From Actinomortierella ambigua (taxonomy: Eukaryota; Mortierellomycota; Mortierellomycetes; Mortierellales; Mortierellaceae), in the NCBI GenBank assembly GCA_016098155.1, contig JAAAJB010000010.1, forward strand, positions 81,202 through 145,201: a DNA stretch of 64,000 bases, read 5' to 3'. The notes beneath the pieces are model-generated. The model saw only the letters and a list, made by a program, of their open reading frames with translations. It ran no database searches and was not told the origin of the DNA. A program made the position numbers and the translations under genes. How positions within the stretch are numbered: position 1 is the stretch's first letter; each line of letters starts with the position of its first letter. Positions 1-11,200 of this stretch are shown here, piece by piece.

Positions 1-529
1 TACAAAGAAATGTGGGGGAGAGGCGAGGTACATCCGCGAGAGAGAGAGAAAAAGAAAAAAGAAGGTTAGTCGAATCAAGCGTGTGGATGCATGGGAAAAA
101 TGTTCGCATGGCACCTTAATTATGGCAGTAGTAGAACGCTTGTTTTTTATGTTGGGGAAAGCGAGGGGTGTGCGTAAAGGGAAAGAAAATGAAGGGGGCG
201 GGGGCAAAGGAGAGAGGAAATGTACGCTTTGGTTTGGTGTGAGAAGGGCTTCTTTAGTGTGGTGTTTTGGGGGAGGAGTAGTGCCATTGGGGTGGGGGGG
301 GGGGAAGGGGCTTGTTGAGAGCCTTCAAGATGCTTCTACTCCCGTGTTTCCATGGTTCAAAGAGAGCGAGAGAGAGAGATAGAGAGATAGAGAGAGCGAG
401 AGAGAGAAAGAAGGAAGGGAGGGAGAGAGAAAGCATGGAAGGAGAAATGTGGTTGCCGTTTGCCAGGGGAGGGGTCTTTTTATAGACACACTGATGCGAC
501 CACATATCAAAAAAGCAAGCATTTTTTAC
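1..529 (-). other. First intron of the serine dehydratase gene (at least 529 bp)
   Basis: No conserved coding stretch is visible on either strand. The DNA is purine-rich on the plus strand, with a GA-rich simple repeat around 359-435 and a G-run near 294-303. The frames on both strands are low-complexity. It is read as intron because the exon on its right ends at a good donor in the middle of a conserved motif. Confidence 0.5.
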
Positions 530-969
530 CTCGAGCTGGGTCCAATGCCAATCGAAAAGAGGTCAAAGGTTGAGACGACAGCATGCTTGGTCTCTTCCTC
601 GGGTGGTGTGCTCTTGCTGGTGGTTTCCTCAGAGACGGTAGCGGGTACAGGGCTTGTGACCGCGGGATCGGCACAACGTGCTGATGACGAGAAGAAGCTA
701 GTCTGGATCGCCTTGGTCAGGTTCAGGGTATGATGCTGGGGCAGTGCAACGCGGTGGCGTAGAGCAGCATGGAGTGGAGGGGTGAACCGCAGACGATGAA
801 GATTACTGTAGCTGTTGTTTGGCAGGAGGCCGTGCAATGCACGCTTCTGGGACGCCGCTACTGATGGTGTGGGTGGGACAGTGCGTGTGAGCGCCTTGGA
901 CGTTGTGGCATGGAGCTGCTGCTGGAAGCTATGTCGAAGGGTAAAGGTAGCGTTGAATGCAGACGACAT
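1..969 (-). CDS. L-serine dehydratase (Fe-S type), mitochondrial, 5' exon only
   Basis: Partial gene running off the left edge. The first exon spans 969 to 530 and ends at a GTAAAA donor; the intron then fills at least positions 529-1. An upstream in-frame ATG exists at 1098, but the one at 969 opens an Arg/Ser/Gln/Leu-rich stretch without acidic residues, typical of a mitochondrial presequence. The exon ends with VSTFDLFSIGIGPSS, the N-terminal signature of iron-sulfur L-serine ammonia-lyases (SdaA type), which convert L-serine to pyruvate and ammonia. The intron cuts inside the conserved GPSSSHT motif, where the next codons should encode HT. Most fungi are known for the PLP-dependent serine dehydratase, so an Fe-S form is of some interest. 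The catalytic part and the Fe-S cysteines lie outside the window, so the call rests on this single motif. Confidence 0.65.
359..435. repeat. GA-rich simple repeat
   Basis: Imperfect GAGA microsatellite with interspersed GATA, AGCG and GGGA units, lying in the presumed long intron. Similar GA/CT tracts recur near 11660-11705, 20815-20845, 43908-43942 and 57660-57688, so this is a general property of the intergenic and intronic DNA here. Confidence 0.8.
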
Positions 970-2644
970 TGTTGAAATGAGTCGCTCGAGACAAGAAAGA
1001 AAAAAGGAGAGGAATGAGAGTTCGACCGTTGAGGGTTCGAGGAACTCAGTAGAGGGCAGCGGCGTGCGCGGGGATGGAAGGCTGGAAAAGGAGAACAAAG
1101 GCCGAGGCTGGATTGAAAAAAAAAAAACAAAAAAGAGGAAAGAGGAAAGAGAAGAAGGGATGACGAAGTGGAGAGCAAATAAATGAAGGAGGTGCTTGAG
1201 GGTGGAAAAGAATCAGAAACACAGCAAGGCGAGGAAGGAATAGCGGTGAGAGTGAGTGGGGAGAGGAGAGGAGGGGTGAGGAGGAAGGTGCGAAGGAAAG
1301 ATGAAAAGAAGGCAAAAAGAAGGAAACCAAGAAAAAAAAATATGGAGATCTTGGTGGGGAGGGTATTCTTTTTAAAGAGGCGACTGAAAACGGCCCAAAA
1401 AGAAAAAACACACAATAGTAATTAGAGTGCACTGAAGATCAGAAACAAAGAGTCCGTGGGGAGAAAGGTGGTGCAGCAGAGCAACAGCAAAAAAAGGGTG
1501 CCGCACATTCTGCGGGAAAAGAATGAAGCAGGGGAAAAGGTACGTTTGTGCAGATGGTGTCTAGACGAACAATGCCCTTCTTTCTCCCCTGACCTAACCC
1601 CAACGGGGGGAGTGGATGTTCTCGCGACAACACCTCCCCTTTCTTCCCAACCCAACAAACAGAGAGAAAGCAACAGGGGTGGAACACCAACTTACTCACG
1701 CTGCTGCTGCTACTGTTGTGCTCTGCAACAAACAGACATGGGAAAAGCGGCCATGATTTGTCTCTCATTCATACTCCTCTGCCCGTATGGACGCACTGTT
1801 CCCGTGGAGCAGAGAGCTCAAATTTAGAGTTTACATCCACCAATTTTTTTTTTCTTGACTCGGTGATTGGACTCGGTGGAATGGCCGCCCAAAACACACA
1901 CACACACACACAGTCGAGGTCAGAAAGGTGGTTCGACAACCCCTTCAAATATATATATTACACGATGATGATTCAAGCCTGCAACTCGACAGAAGAGGAG
2001 AACAAATGACACCGGATGCGGGCAGCTTCTACTCTCCTCCTCCACAGTATCCACTCGCCGAGTCTCCCATTTCTTGCTTTCCCCCCTCCCCTCTCCTTCG
2101 GAGAATAGATCCGAAAACGCGCTTTACAAACCCACTATTCTCCTCTTCGTCTCCGTCTTTTTAACCTTTCATGGAGGCCCTTTTACGAAAGAGAGGGAAA
2201 CCTACGAAAGACTGTCAAGCTGTGCTCAAACCATACCGACGACAGCCACATGGTTCGTGTAGAACGGACGACGTATACCCTTGCGTTGTCTGAGCCCGTA
2301 AACGCTTTGGGACGGAAGCAACATGTTCCATCAAGCGTCGATATGCTTCCAACACTTGAAACCCCAGGAGGCTATCATACTCGCTAGAGAGCGCCTCTGT
2401 GGACTAGTACCCGAGAGTATACCACATTCGCTTCACATCTCAAGATTGTGTTTTATTCTGCTATACTCTGCCATGTTTTGCGATACATCAATGTTTTTTT
2501 TTTGAAGACCAAGTTCGCGACTTGGTGGCGTCAACCCCATAACAAAATATCACGTTATCCGGACTTTATCATGTCTTCATGAAGCACAGATATCCCCTTT
2601 CCGCGTCACCAACATCCAAATCACAACACTCCTTCAGACTCACC
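970..2644. other. Divergent intergenic region, no gene seen
   Basis: Shared upstream region between the serine dehydratase (minus) and NTF2 (plus). It is low-complexity: purine-rich from about 980 to 1420, a short CA repeat near 1898-1911, and an AT-rich ATATATAT patch near 1950. The small frames here match no family I know. It presumably contains both promoters and 5' leaders. Confidence 0.5.
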
Positions 2645-3572
2645 ATGGACGCCGCTAGCATCGCCACCCAGTTCATCAAGTTCTATTACGACACCTTTGA
2701 CACTAACCGTGCCGCTTTGGCCGCTCTCTATGTGAGTACCCCAAGAAGTATCGCCAACGCCCTTGGATTCACATCGAGCAACAGCCATGAATGGAACTCC
2801 CTCCTTTCGTGTTGCCATGTGATGCTCCAGGGGTTTCGTTACATCTATTCGAGATTGTGCCCAGCATCAATACAACTTGATTGAAATCATAAAGCTGATC
2901 ATAATTCCATCTTCTTATTTGACGAGTAGCGTCCTACCTCGACGTTGACGTTTGAGGGCAACCAGTTCAATGGCGCCGCGGACATCGATGAGAAGATTAA
3001 AGTACGTAATGAATCTTGGTTTGGCATCATTGCCAACGAGTCATGAGCATGGTGTGGTTTTGTTGGAGAGCTATATGTGCGGATTGACGGGATTCACTAA
3101 TGCCTGTTTCTTTCAACCTATTTTTTATCATTTCCAGAGCCTTCCATTTGAGAGAATTAAGCACCAGGTTGGCACCCAGGACTTCCAGGTCGGCCCTAAC
3201 GGGAGCCTGCTGGTCGTCGTGACCGGCCAGATCTGGGTAAGGAGACAGACAATATGGCGAGGGTGTGAAGGGTGCTGTCACACTCTTTTAATAGGCGTGC
3301 AAGGGTATCTGGGTCGCGATGTTACCAGCACCTGCAAGCCTGGCTACTTCCTTGTGCGGGATGGTTACCTGAGCGAATAACATCTTTGCATCTCCGCTGG
3401 TCTTTCAAGCATGCTAACACTTCTACTTTGCACTGCATCTACACCTCTTCCGTGCCAATAGTTTGATGAGCAACCTGCACCCCAGCTGTTTTCTCAGACC
3501 TTCACCCTGATTGCTGAGAACCAAACCTTCTATGTGCAGAACGATGTCTTCCGCCTGTGCTATGGTGTCTAA
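2645..3572 (+). CDS. NTF2: Nuclear transport factor 2 (NTF2)
   Basis: Imports RanGDP into the nucleus, acting as a homodimer that binds FxFG nucleoporins. Four exons, 2645-2731, 2930-3001, 3138-3236 and 3462-3572, join in frame to give 122 residues; the family is usually 120-127. The exons carry, in order, the N-terminal helix (QFIKFYYDTFDTNRAALAALY), the strand LTFEGNQFNGAADIDEKI, the signature SLPFERIKHQV, and the C-terminal VQNDVFRLCYGV. The fold is a complete NTF2 cone with no extra domain. The ATG at 2645 starts the family-typical N-terminus; an upstream in-frame ATG at 2579 would add residues that NTF2 proteins lack. All introns have GT-AG ends. Confidence 0.95.
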
Positions 3573-3685
3573 GATTGCTTCGCTCCAGGTCGAGTACATC
3601 TCTTCGTGTTCTCACGAGTCAAGGCCGCTCACAGCACCTGTACCGTCCCAGGTGCTTCACCCCTCCCTCCCCCTTTTTTTTCTAT

Positions 3686-3691
3686 AATAAA
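3686..3691 (+). terminator. AATAAA poly(A) signal of NTF2
   Basis: Canonical hexamer 114 bp after the NTF2 stop, following a pyrimidine-rich tract. The next gene's start codon lies only about 70 bp further on, so the NTF2 3' end and the ARMT1 promoter are packed together. Confidence 0.6.
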
Positions 3692-3757
3692 GATTTTTGA
3701 GTAAGACCAAAAATACACATTTGGATGAATTTATCTCCAATTGAACTCATTTTTGTC

Positions 3758-5599
3758 ATGTCATTCGATCCAGCTCATCCACCTTGCGAGCCGCTGTCAG
3801 GCCAAGACGTCCCATCCTTCGCCTACACGACCTTTTCGCGTCGTCTCCCGGCGATCGTAACCAAGATTGTCGATGACGTTTATCGTACCTACCATGCCCT
3901 TGATTCCCAAGATCAAGCTACGAGTGAAAAGGTCAAGGAGGCCAAGAAGATCATCGAGATGATCGCTGGACTACGCTATGAGATGCAGCGCGATAAGCCT
4001 TTCCGGTAAGTATACTCAAAAGAAGAAACAAAGGAGCGACCAAAGAGCTTGAATCAGTCACTGATTGTTCACCCCCTCCCCCTTTTCAAAAAAAAATAGA
4101 CCGCTGACAGACAACGATCCTGATGTTGAGGAATGGAATGCCAACCTGGCAAAGTATTATCCTACTTCGAGTTGGTTCAAGGCCTCGTGGCTTTTTGCAG
4201 AGTGCTACCTGTACCGAAGGGTACGTGAGGCCTTTGCCCTGTCGACCCACTGGCGGGACTATGATCCGTTCTTTGAGCAAAAGCAGAGCGTTTTCAAGTC
4301 TTCGCAAAAGGCCGTCCTCGCCATTGCCACTCGCTTGATGGCGGCGGTGTCCTCTGGGGACGGTGAAGGCACCAAGCGCTCAGCATTGGATATCCTTGTC
4401 CAAGGCGGAAGGACTTCGGCAGGAACCCGCGAGGCGTTTTTGGAGATGGCAGAGATGTGTTTGTGGGGCAATGCCACCGATCTCTCGTTGCTTGTGGAAG
4501 CCGACACGGCCAAGCTCGAGCATCTGCAAAAGAGGATGATTAGTGGAGGCATCAGCAGCAGCAATGGTAACAACAGCTCTCAGCAACAGTCTCCTACGGC
4601 TAGCCCCAAAGAGGGCGAACAGAAATCATCCACCATCGACAAGGAGACACTAGAGGAATTTGGAACATCGGACAAAATTTTGTCAAATGATCTGGACAAG
4701 CTCTGGGATCGTCTTCAGCACATCGAACAAGGCCGAGTGGACATTATTCTTGACAATGCTGGTACTCTTTTTTTTTTTTTTTTTTTTNNNNNNNNNNTGC
4801 GATTGGAAAGGGGCGGGTGGACCTTTTTCTGGAAAAAGGGGGGGACCTTTTTTTTTTTTTTTTTTTTTTTTGGCAACTTGCAAAAACAAAAATTGCCACC
4901 TTGTGTCAGACACCAGCATTTCGTTTCGCTGATGACGATGACAACTTTTGGTTTAAACTGCATTTAGGTTTTGAATTGTACGTTGATCTTGTGTTTGCCG
5001 ACTTTTTGGTGCGAGCTGGCTTCGCCTCCAAGGTTGTCTTCCACTGCAAGAGCATCCCATGGTTCGTTTCAGATGTGATGCAGAGCGATTTCCACTGGAC
5101 ATTGGAGCAGCTTGTCAAGACCGGTGATGACGCCTTTTTCAAGCCCGAGGACTCTCTCGAGCAGCAGGCTCTCCAGGAGCTGGGCCGTCGCTGGCAAACC
5201 TATGCCGCTCAGGGTACCTGGATCGTTCAAGAGAACCCATTCTGGACCTCTTGCTTCGCCTTTTGGCATTTACCAACAGAGCCCTCAGCCAAGGCGCTGT
5301 TTGATGACATGGCCAAGGCCGATCTGTGGGTCTTTAAGGGCGATTTGAACTATCGCAAGCTCGTCTATGACTGCAAGTGGCCGACCACCACACCATTCCT
5401 GGAGGCGATTGGCCCACTGGCTTCCAAGGAACAAGGGCTCAATATGCCAAGCCTGGTCACGTTCCGGACCTGTAAGGCGGATGTTGTCGTTGGGTTGGCC
5501 CCTGGCGTTGCCGAACGTGTGCAGGCCAAATCGCCTGACTGGATGGTTAATGGCGAGTATGCTGTCATCTCGTTCAGCCAAGGAAGTCGCCAGGCTTGA
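3758..5599 (+). CDS. ARMT1: ARMT1-type damage-control phosphatase (DUF89)
   Basis: Metal-dependent phosphatase of the DUF89 family, which hydrolyses damaged or excess sugar phosphates such as fructose-1-phosphate; the human member ARMT1 was also reported as a protein-glutamate methyltransferase. Exons 3758-4005, 4100-4761 and 4968-5599 give 513 residues. Family hallmarks are DIILDNAG (metal-binding Asp-Asn, split by intron 2), ELYVDLVFADFLV, VVFHCKSIPWFVSDV, and FKGDLNYRKL near the C-terminus, which contributes the third metal ligand. It is longer than human ARMT1 (about 440) because of a Ser/Asn/Gln-rich insertion around residues 230-260. The second Met of the open frame (3758) was chosen; an in-frame ATG also exists at 3725. 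Intron 2 contains a 10-N gap at 4788-4797, but the coding exons on either side join cleanly. Confidence 0.88.
4788..4797. other. Assembly gap (10 N) in ARMT1 intron 2
   Basis: Ten Ns after a run of about 20 T. The roughly 60 bases after the gap (about 4798-4871) are a homopolymer-smeared copy of the bases before it (about 4728-4787): both show the order guanine-rich GTGGAC block, CTTG/CTGG block, GGTAC/GGGGACC block and poly-T. This looks like overlapping contig ends, not real missing DNA. Confidence 0.8.
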
Positions 5600-5689
5600 A
5601 GAAATTACCTTCCCCCCCCCCCCCGTTTCTCTGCTGAGCGAGAGGTATTAGACGACGACTGAATGTAGAGTTTATTCAGTCCTTACAGG

Positions 5690-5695
5690 AATAAA
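5690..5695 (+). terminator. AATAAA poly(A) signal of ARMT1
   Basis: Canonical hexamer 91 bp after the ARMT1 stop, in the 184-bp spacer before the convergent dipeptidase gene. Confidence 0.55.
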
Positions 5696-5783
5696 AAGAC
5701 AAAACTACAGTTTCTAGATAAACACGCACAAAAAAAAGGATTTTTATCGTGTTCAAAATATTGTCACCAAAGCATCAGCTATT

Positions 5784-7705
5784 TTAGGGTCTGTCCGGGT
5801 TCTCGGCCAAGTGTCCGCTCAAGAGTTCGTATCCCGTCTCGGTGACGATAACCATGTCCTCCAAACGAATGCCAAACTGTCCTTCGACGTAAACGCCTGG
5901 CTCGTTAGTGAAGGTCATGCCCGTCTTGAGCTCCTCTTTTGTGTTGCCACCGTTCAGGTACGGCGGTTCGTGGCCCTCCAGACCGATGCCATGGCCCAGG
6001 CGGTGCGTAAAGTACTCGCCATAGCCTCCCGCTGCAATGGTCTCGCGAGCACGTTTGTCCAACGACGCTGGCGACACGCCCGGACGCGTGGCGTTCAGGG
6101 CAGCCATCTGTGCGCTCTTGACCAAATACCAGATCTTCTCGAGTTTGTCGTTCTTGTCCTGGTCTTGCTTACCTCGACCACGACCCCACCGGGTGTTGGC
6201 AGCCCAAAACGTGCGCGTGATGTCCGAGATATAGCCATGCAAACGTGCACCAGAGTCGATGAGTATCAACATGCCGTCGACCAGTTCCGTGTCGTTGCCG
6301 CTGCCGTGTGGAAGGGCCGCGTCAGGTCCAAAGAGGACCAGGCTACCCCCATGCTGGTAATCCAGCCCTGCCGAGCCGTAGGCGCGTGTGAGTAGCTGCT
6401 GCACTTGGGATTCTCGCATCCCGATCCGGATCTCGGAATGGACGGTCTGGATGACGGCGACTGTTGCTTGGGCGACACAGCGCAGGATCTCGACCTCGTG
6501 CGGTGTTTTGCGCTCGCGAAGAAGAGAGATGGCCTTGGGGGCTATCGAGACGTGTGTCGGGATGGTGATGGTGGTGGTGGTGGTGGCCGTGGGTGTTGTC
6601 ATTGTTGATGTAAAGTCGTCTGATAGCTGCTGGGTCAGACCTTGGGCAACAAAGTGTCGCATGTCCGTGTCCAAAAACACTCGGCGCGGGCGATCCTTGG
6701 GGGGCTTGTTGTTATCTTGGGCCTCCACGGGATGGCTATCCTTGCTTGGCCCTTGGTCATCGGGTCCAGCCCAGGGCGAGTCGAGGACCTCTTGCACAGC
6801 CGCATAGGGAGACTCGGCTTCCTCCCAGGTCTTGATCTCGATGCTTGTACCCGGTGTCAACTTTTGGCGCGCGCGCGTAGCCTCAAATGCTGGTGCCACA
6901 ACTGTCACCCTGGTGAGTACTTTTTTTTTCAAGAGCGAAAAGTGAAAATTAGGTTTGTGGGTGAATTGATTGCGACCCATGGAGAACTCATGCAACTCCC
7001 TCCATTTTAAAAATTGCCCATGCTGTCGCTCTCCCGCTTTCTTTCACGCCGGCTCTACCTTGGTTGGTCTCGTCCTTCTTCGCCTGGATGACAAGCAAAA
7101 AGGGTCGCTCTGACAACGTCCAGTGAATGTCGCTGAGGTGCAATAAGTTGGCACCAGGCTCGGCAATGTAGGCGTCGGCTTGATGTTGGAGCAGCACCTC
7201 TGACAAGCGCTTCTGCCGCTCTCCAAACTCATGCCCAGATATAGGCTTCACTTTGTCGCAGAATCCTTGTAGGTGTTTGTGGCGTGGTGTTCCTAAACCA
7301 CCGTTAATGAGTCTACAAGTAGAAAAAAAAAAGGATGAGAACGAGGGGCGATAAGGAGGATGGTTCTCTGCAGTGAGAAGCAATCTTCAGCCAGCCTCCT
7401 AAAAAAAATACCGAGAGAAAACGATGAAACAGCCCCAAGCAAAGAGGCCGAAAACGACTGCCAGAAGACTATAGCCGATGCATCGCCACTTGAGGCCCTC
7501 CTTGGTCCGCACTTGCCCATCGCCTAGAGAAGGTGAAAAATGTGGTTAAAGACTCATCGCCGCCGGCTTTTCACTTTGTGTCAATGAATGATAAAACTTT
7601 ACCATTGACTCTGCCAAGTAAGGGCTCCTGCTCGTTGTGCGTAGTGTCTCGGTTGTTGCCGCGCTCCATGTCTGCTACGTTGGGTGCGCTCTCTCGCGTT
7701 GCCAT
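5784..7705 (-). CDS. Membrane-anchored Xaa-Pro dipeptidase (M24B)
   Basis: Pita-bread metallopeptidase that cleaves Xaa-Pro dipeptides, probably with two metal ions. Exons 7705-7603, 7523-7412, 7312-7059 and 6919-5784 give 534 residues. The N-terminus is a cytosolic-type tail with an acidic dileucine motif (NEQEPLLG), followed by a single hydrophobic segment, IGYSLLAVVFGLFAWGCFIV, so the product should be a type II protein with its catalytic domain in a lumen. The dileucine resembles AP-3 vacuolar sorting signals, suggesting the vacuole (inference). M24 ligands are visible: LILIDSGARLHGYISDITRTF (two Asp), HRLGHGIGLEGHEPP (His), GMTFTNEPGVY (Glu) and IRLEDMVIVTE (Glu). The last intron needs an acceptor directly after an A-run (AAAAAG, 6920) to keep frame; the nearby CCAG would frameshift, so that junction is the weakest part. 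Confidence 0.85.
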
Positions 7706-8212
7706 AGCTGATAATCAGGTTGGCAGGTTGCGAAGGAGAAGGAGAAGTTGAAGGAGATTGAGGAAAGAGAGAAGAGGATGACGATAGCACAAAGGAGGTT
7801 AGTTTTAAATGCGCCGTTGTGTGCGTGGGAGGTAATGTGGGTGTGACAATAACATAACGGGTGTACCACTACCATTCTCTCCAAATGATTTCCAAAACAG
7901 GCTTCGATGGGCTTGTTCAAAGCCAACAACAACAACAAAAAAAGTTTGACATGCACAAGAGAAGACAGGGCAGGAGTTGAAGTCGTAAAAGTACACGTTG
8001 AAAAATGTTCCAACACTTTGTGAAACTGGGACCCCAAGATACACGTGCTCCAGACCCACCCCACACCGCCTTGATGTATATTCCCAGCGACAAAAAAAAC
8101 AACAGTGACAGAGTTTGCAGATGATTCATGTTTGAAGAATACACGGAAATGGAGATAATAATGGGAGGCTGCTTCTTTTTGATGGTACACGGTGGATTTT
8201 TTGATTTTTTTT
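7706..8212. other. Intergenic, no gene seen
   Basis: About 500 bp between the start of the dipeptidase and the stop of the HAS-like synthase, both on the minus strand. It should contain the dipeptidase promoter and the synthase 3' UTR. Open frames on the minus strand show no family motif. Confidence 0.5.
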
Positions 8213-11200
8213 CTATACTTCAAATCTAGCCACTTTGCGCTTTCCTCCCTCGACCGAGATATAACTGGTCATGTTTTCGTAGAGCTCCTCGTAGGAAAAG
8301 TCGCGCTTGTAGTCGCGCTTCAGGACCCCATTCCGGATAAACATTGCATAGATCACAGCAAGATAGCAGACAATAAACCCCACGAGCGAACCCTGGATCA
8401 TTCGATCCGTGAAGAACGGTTCGTCCCCGCCAATCGGGATCGGCGACACTTGCGAGTATCGCGCCGGGCGATGAAAGATTCCTAGACCTAGTACAAGCCC
8501 CCATGCCACCGGCGCAATGTAGTTTTGCAGTCGCGTAAAGTTGCGGATCAGGCGAGCGCTAAAAGAAAAAAATAAGTTGCATGAAAAATCAAGTAAACGT
8601 CAGTCATTGTGATGGGTGTTTGATGGTAGGCTGATCGACATAATTAATGATCGAAATAAGATTCTTTACCTTGTACCCCACGAATTATCGTACAGAGTCA
8701 GGGCAGCAAAGATTTTGGCGGGAACATAACCCATCATGTAGAGGAAGCCATAGATGGTGGTGAACAGAAATTTCTTGTCGCCCGTGACGCGCAGGGCATA
8801 GGATGTCTTGAGGAGGCCGACAAAGGCGATCGAAACGAGCCACCATGAGATCTGGGCGCCCGTACCGAAATAGATGCAGTTGACGAGATTGTAAATCATC
8901 ATCATGGGATAGATGAGCTGGTACAACAGCGCGTAGGTCATCCACGGCGAGTGCAGGTGCATGCAGCCAAGCTGGATCGGGATCTCTCGGAAAAACGACT
9001 TTGACCAGCGGGTTTGTTGAGTCACCCAAGCAATGAAGCGGATCGGCGTGTCCGTGTAACAGATCGCGTAGTGGGTGAACTTGACCTTGTAGCCGTCGCG
9101 TAGGACCAGGTTCGTCAGGTGGCGGTCGTCGCCGTAGGTACACATGACACCGAGGAATGACTGCCGCACCCATTGGTCCATCACATCGGCAATGATCGAC
9201 ATGCGATAGATGCCCAGAGGGCCGGAGACACAGTTGACAACCGAGTGGTACGACTGCGCACCTCGCTCAAGATTGAAGGCAAACCAGTACCGCAGCGACG
9301 ACAGAAAGCTGACCCATGTGCCGGTGTTATAGATTCGCACATCGCCTGTAGCAGCCCCGATAATGGGTGATTCGGCCAGAGCAAACGCCAACTCTACACA
9401 CCAGTCGTTTTTTTTTTTTTTGATAGTGTTCACCCCACGAGGAAAAAAAAAGAAATTCTCAGTCTTCAAGGATGGGTTGGAATCTCGAACTGAACCGTGT
9501 CTTTCCCCTCTCCATTTTTCCTCTTCTATACTCCCCCCACCCAACCCCCAAATCGATTCCCCCTCCCCTTGCCCTTTTTCACGTCTTTTTCGTCCTAAAA
9601 TGATCCTCGCTCGCGCCATCCTTTTCCAAGGTCAGATCCAGGTCTCGAATCTACACTAAAAACCAAATGTGTCACCCCCCCTCCTCCTCCCCTCCACAAA
9701 CACACGACACCTTCGATGCATGAACTCAAGTCTTACCTTTACAAACATGAGGATCCAGATAGGTGTCGGAATCCGTGACAACAACCGCCTCAATCCCTTG
9801 TTGTAGCAGCGCGCAAAAGCCCGTATACATGGCAGATCTTTTGCCACGATGAGGCTGCATGACACAGACGGGGCCCGGATGAGCGGCAATCTGGCGGACA
9901 AGGTCCTCGCGATCCTTACTGCTCGGTTCCCGGTCCATGCACAGGAAATCGGGCCGGATGACGGCCGGGTTATGGCGTGAAAAAACCTTTTGGAAGATTT
10001 GGGCCATGTATTCATCCTGGGCCTCGTTGCCATCGACGACCAGCAAGATGCGCTGGTTCTGTTGGTACCGCATTGCCTTGAGTGACTTTAAACAACCTTC
10101 CAACAAAATCGGATCCTCGCGGTACCCAACTGCCAAGACCCCCGTCGACAATCCAACCCAATGCGGGTCCCGCTGCCGCACCCGTCGATTGACACGTCGG
10201 CGGTTGAGTGCTGAAAACGAAATCACGGCCATAAAATCCAAGGCCATCAACATGCCGTACGTGACCGAAGTTTGCCAGGCTCCTGCCGAGACCTGGACGT
10301 GGAAACAGGCCTTGAGGATAACGTACGGCAGCAGAAAAATACCCATTGTAAACAGGATCCATGCCGTCTTCTTCCACGGCGACACTGGCGCGGCCTTCAG
10401 TCCAAAGATCTGTGCCGCGTCCTTGGATTTCGCGGCAGTGGCGGCAGCGGCGTTCAACAACGCCGTTTGATGGCGCAGATGATCATAGTCGATCGGTGAT
10501 GCTTGTACAGACCCATCATAGTAGTAATTGTTGTAGTAATAGTTGTTGTTGCTGTAGTAGGCGGTGGATGAGAAAGGGTCGTAGGTGTTGGGTCGAGGTC
10601 GCGGCGTCATCGGCGTCATCGGTGTTGTTGGCGTTTTCAACGCTTGTGTCGCCAAAGCCGGAGACGGCGACGACGGGAATGATCCTAGGTGTGGGTCATA
10701 CGAAGGGTGGCGCTCATGATGAACGCTTGGTCGACCAGCCAGAAAGTCGTCGTCGCCGCCGCCGTTGTTGTTGCTGCCTGGGTGATACCCAGCATGGTCG
10801 CTCTTGTGGTTCCGCGCATGAGCATTGGTTTCGATCGAAGGTAGCAGGTGGAACGAAGGTGAGAAATGAGAGGCGTCGGTCGCTGTGGTTGTTGCTGAGG
10901 CAGATGCGGAAACGGATAAAGGTGTTCGGAGCTGTTGCGCCGATGCCGCTGTCGACGAGAAGGTCGGTGGAATGAGATGATCCAAACTCGCTTGAGAAGT
11001 ATGCCCTATCCGCTGGTGCATCGAGCGGGCCTTTGCAGTCCCGCTAGTGCTGGTGCTACTGCTGCTGCCGCTGCTGGCCATGGCTGTCCCTCCTCCTCCT
11101 CCTCCACCACCACCACCAGCGCCACCACCAGTACCACCACCACCAGTACCGACACTTCGGACAACGCCCCCATTCGTCATCACCGCCACCGCTGCTGCCG

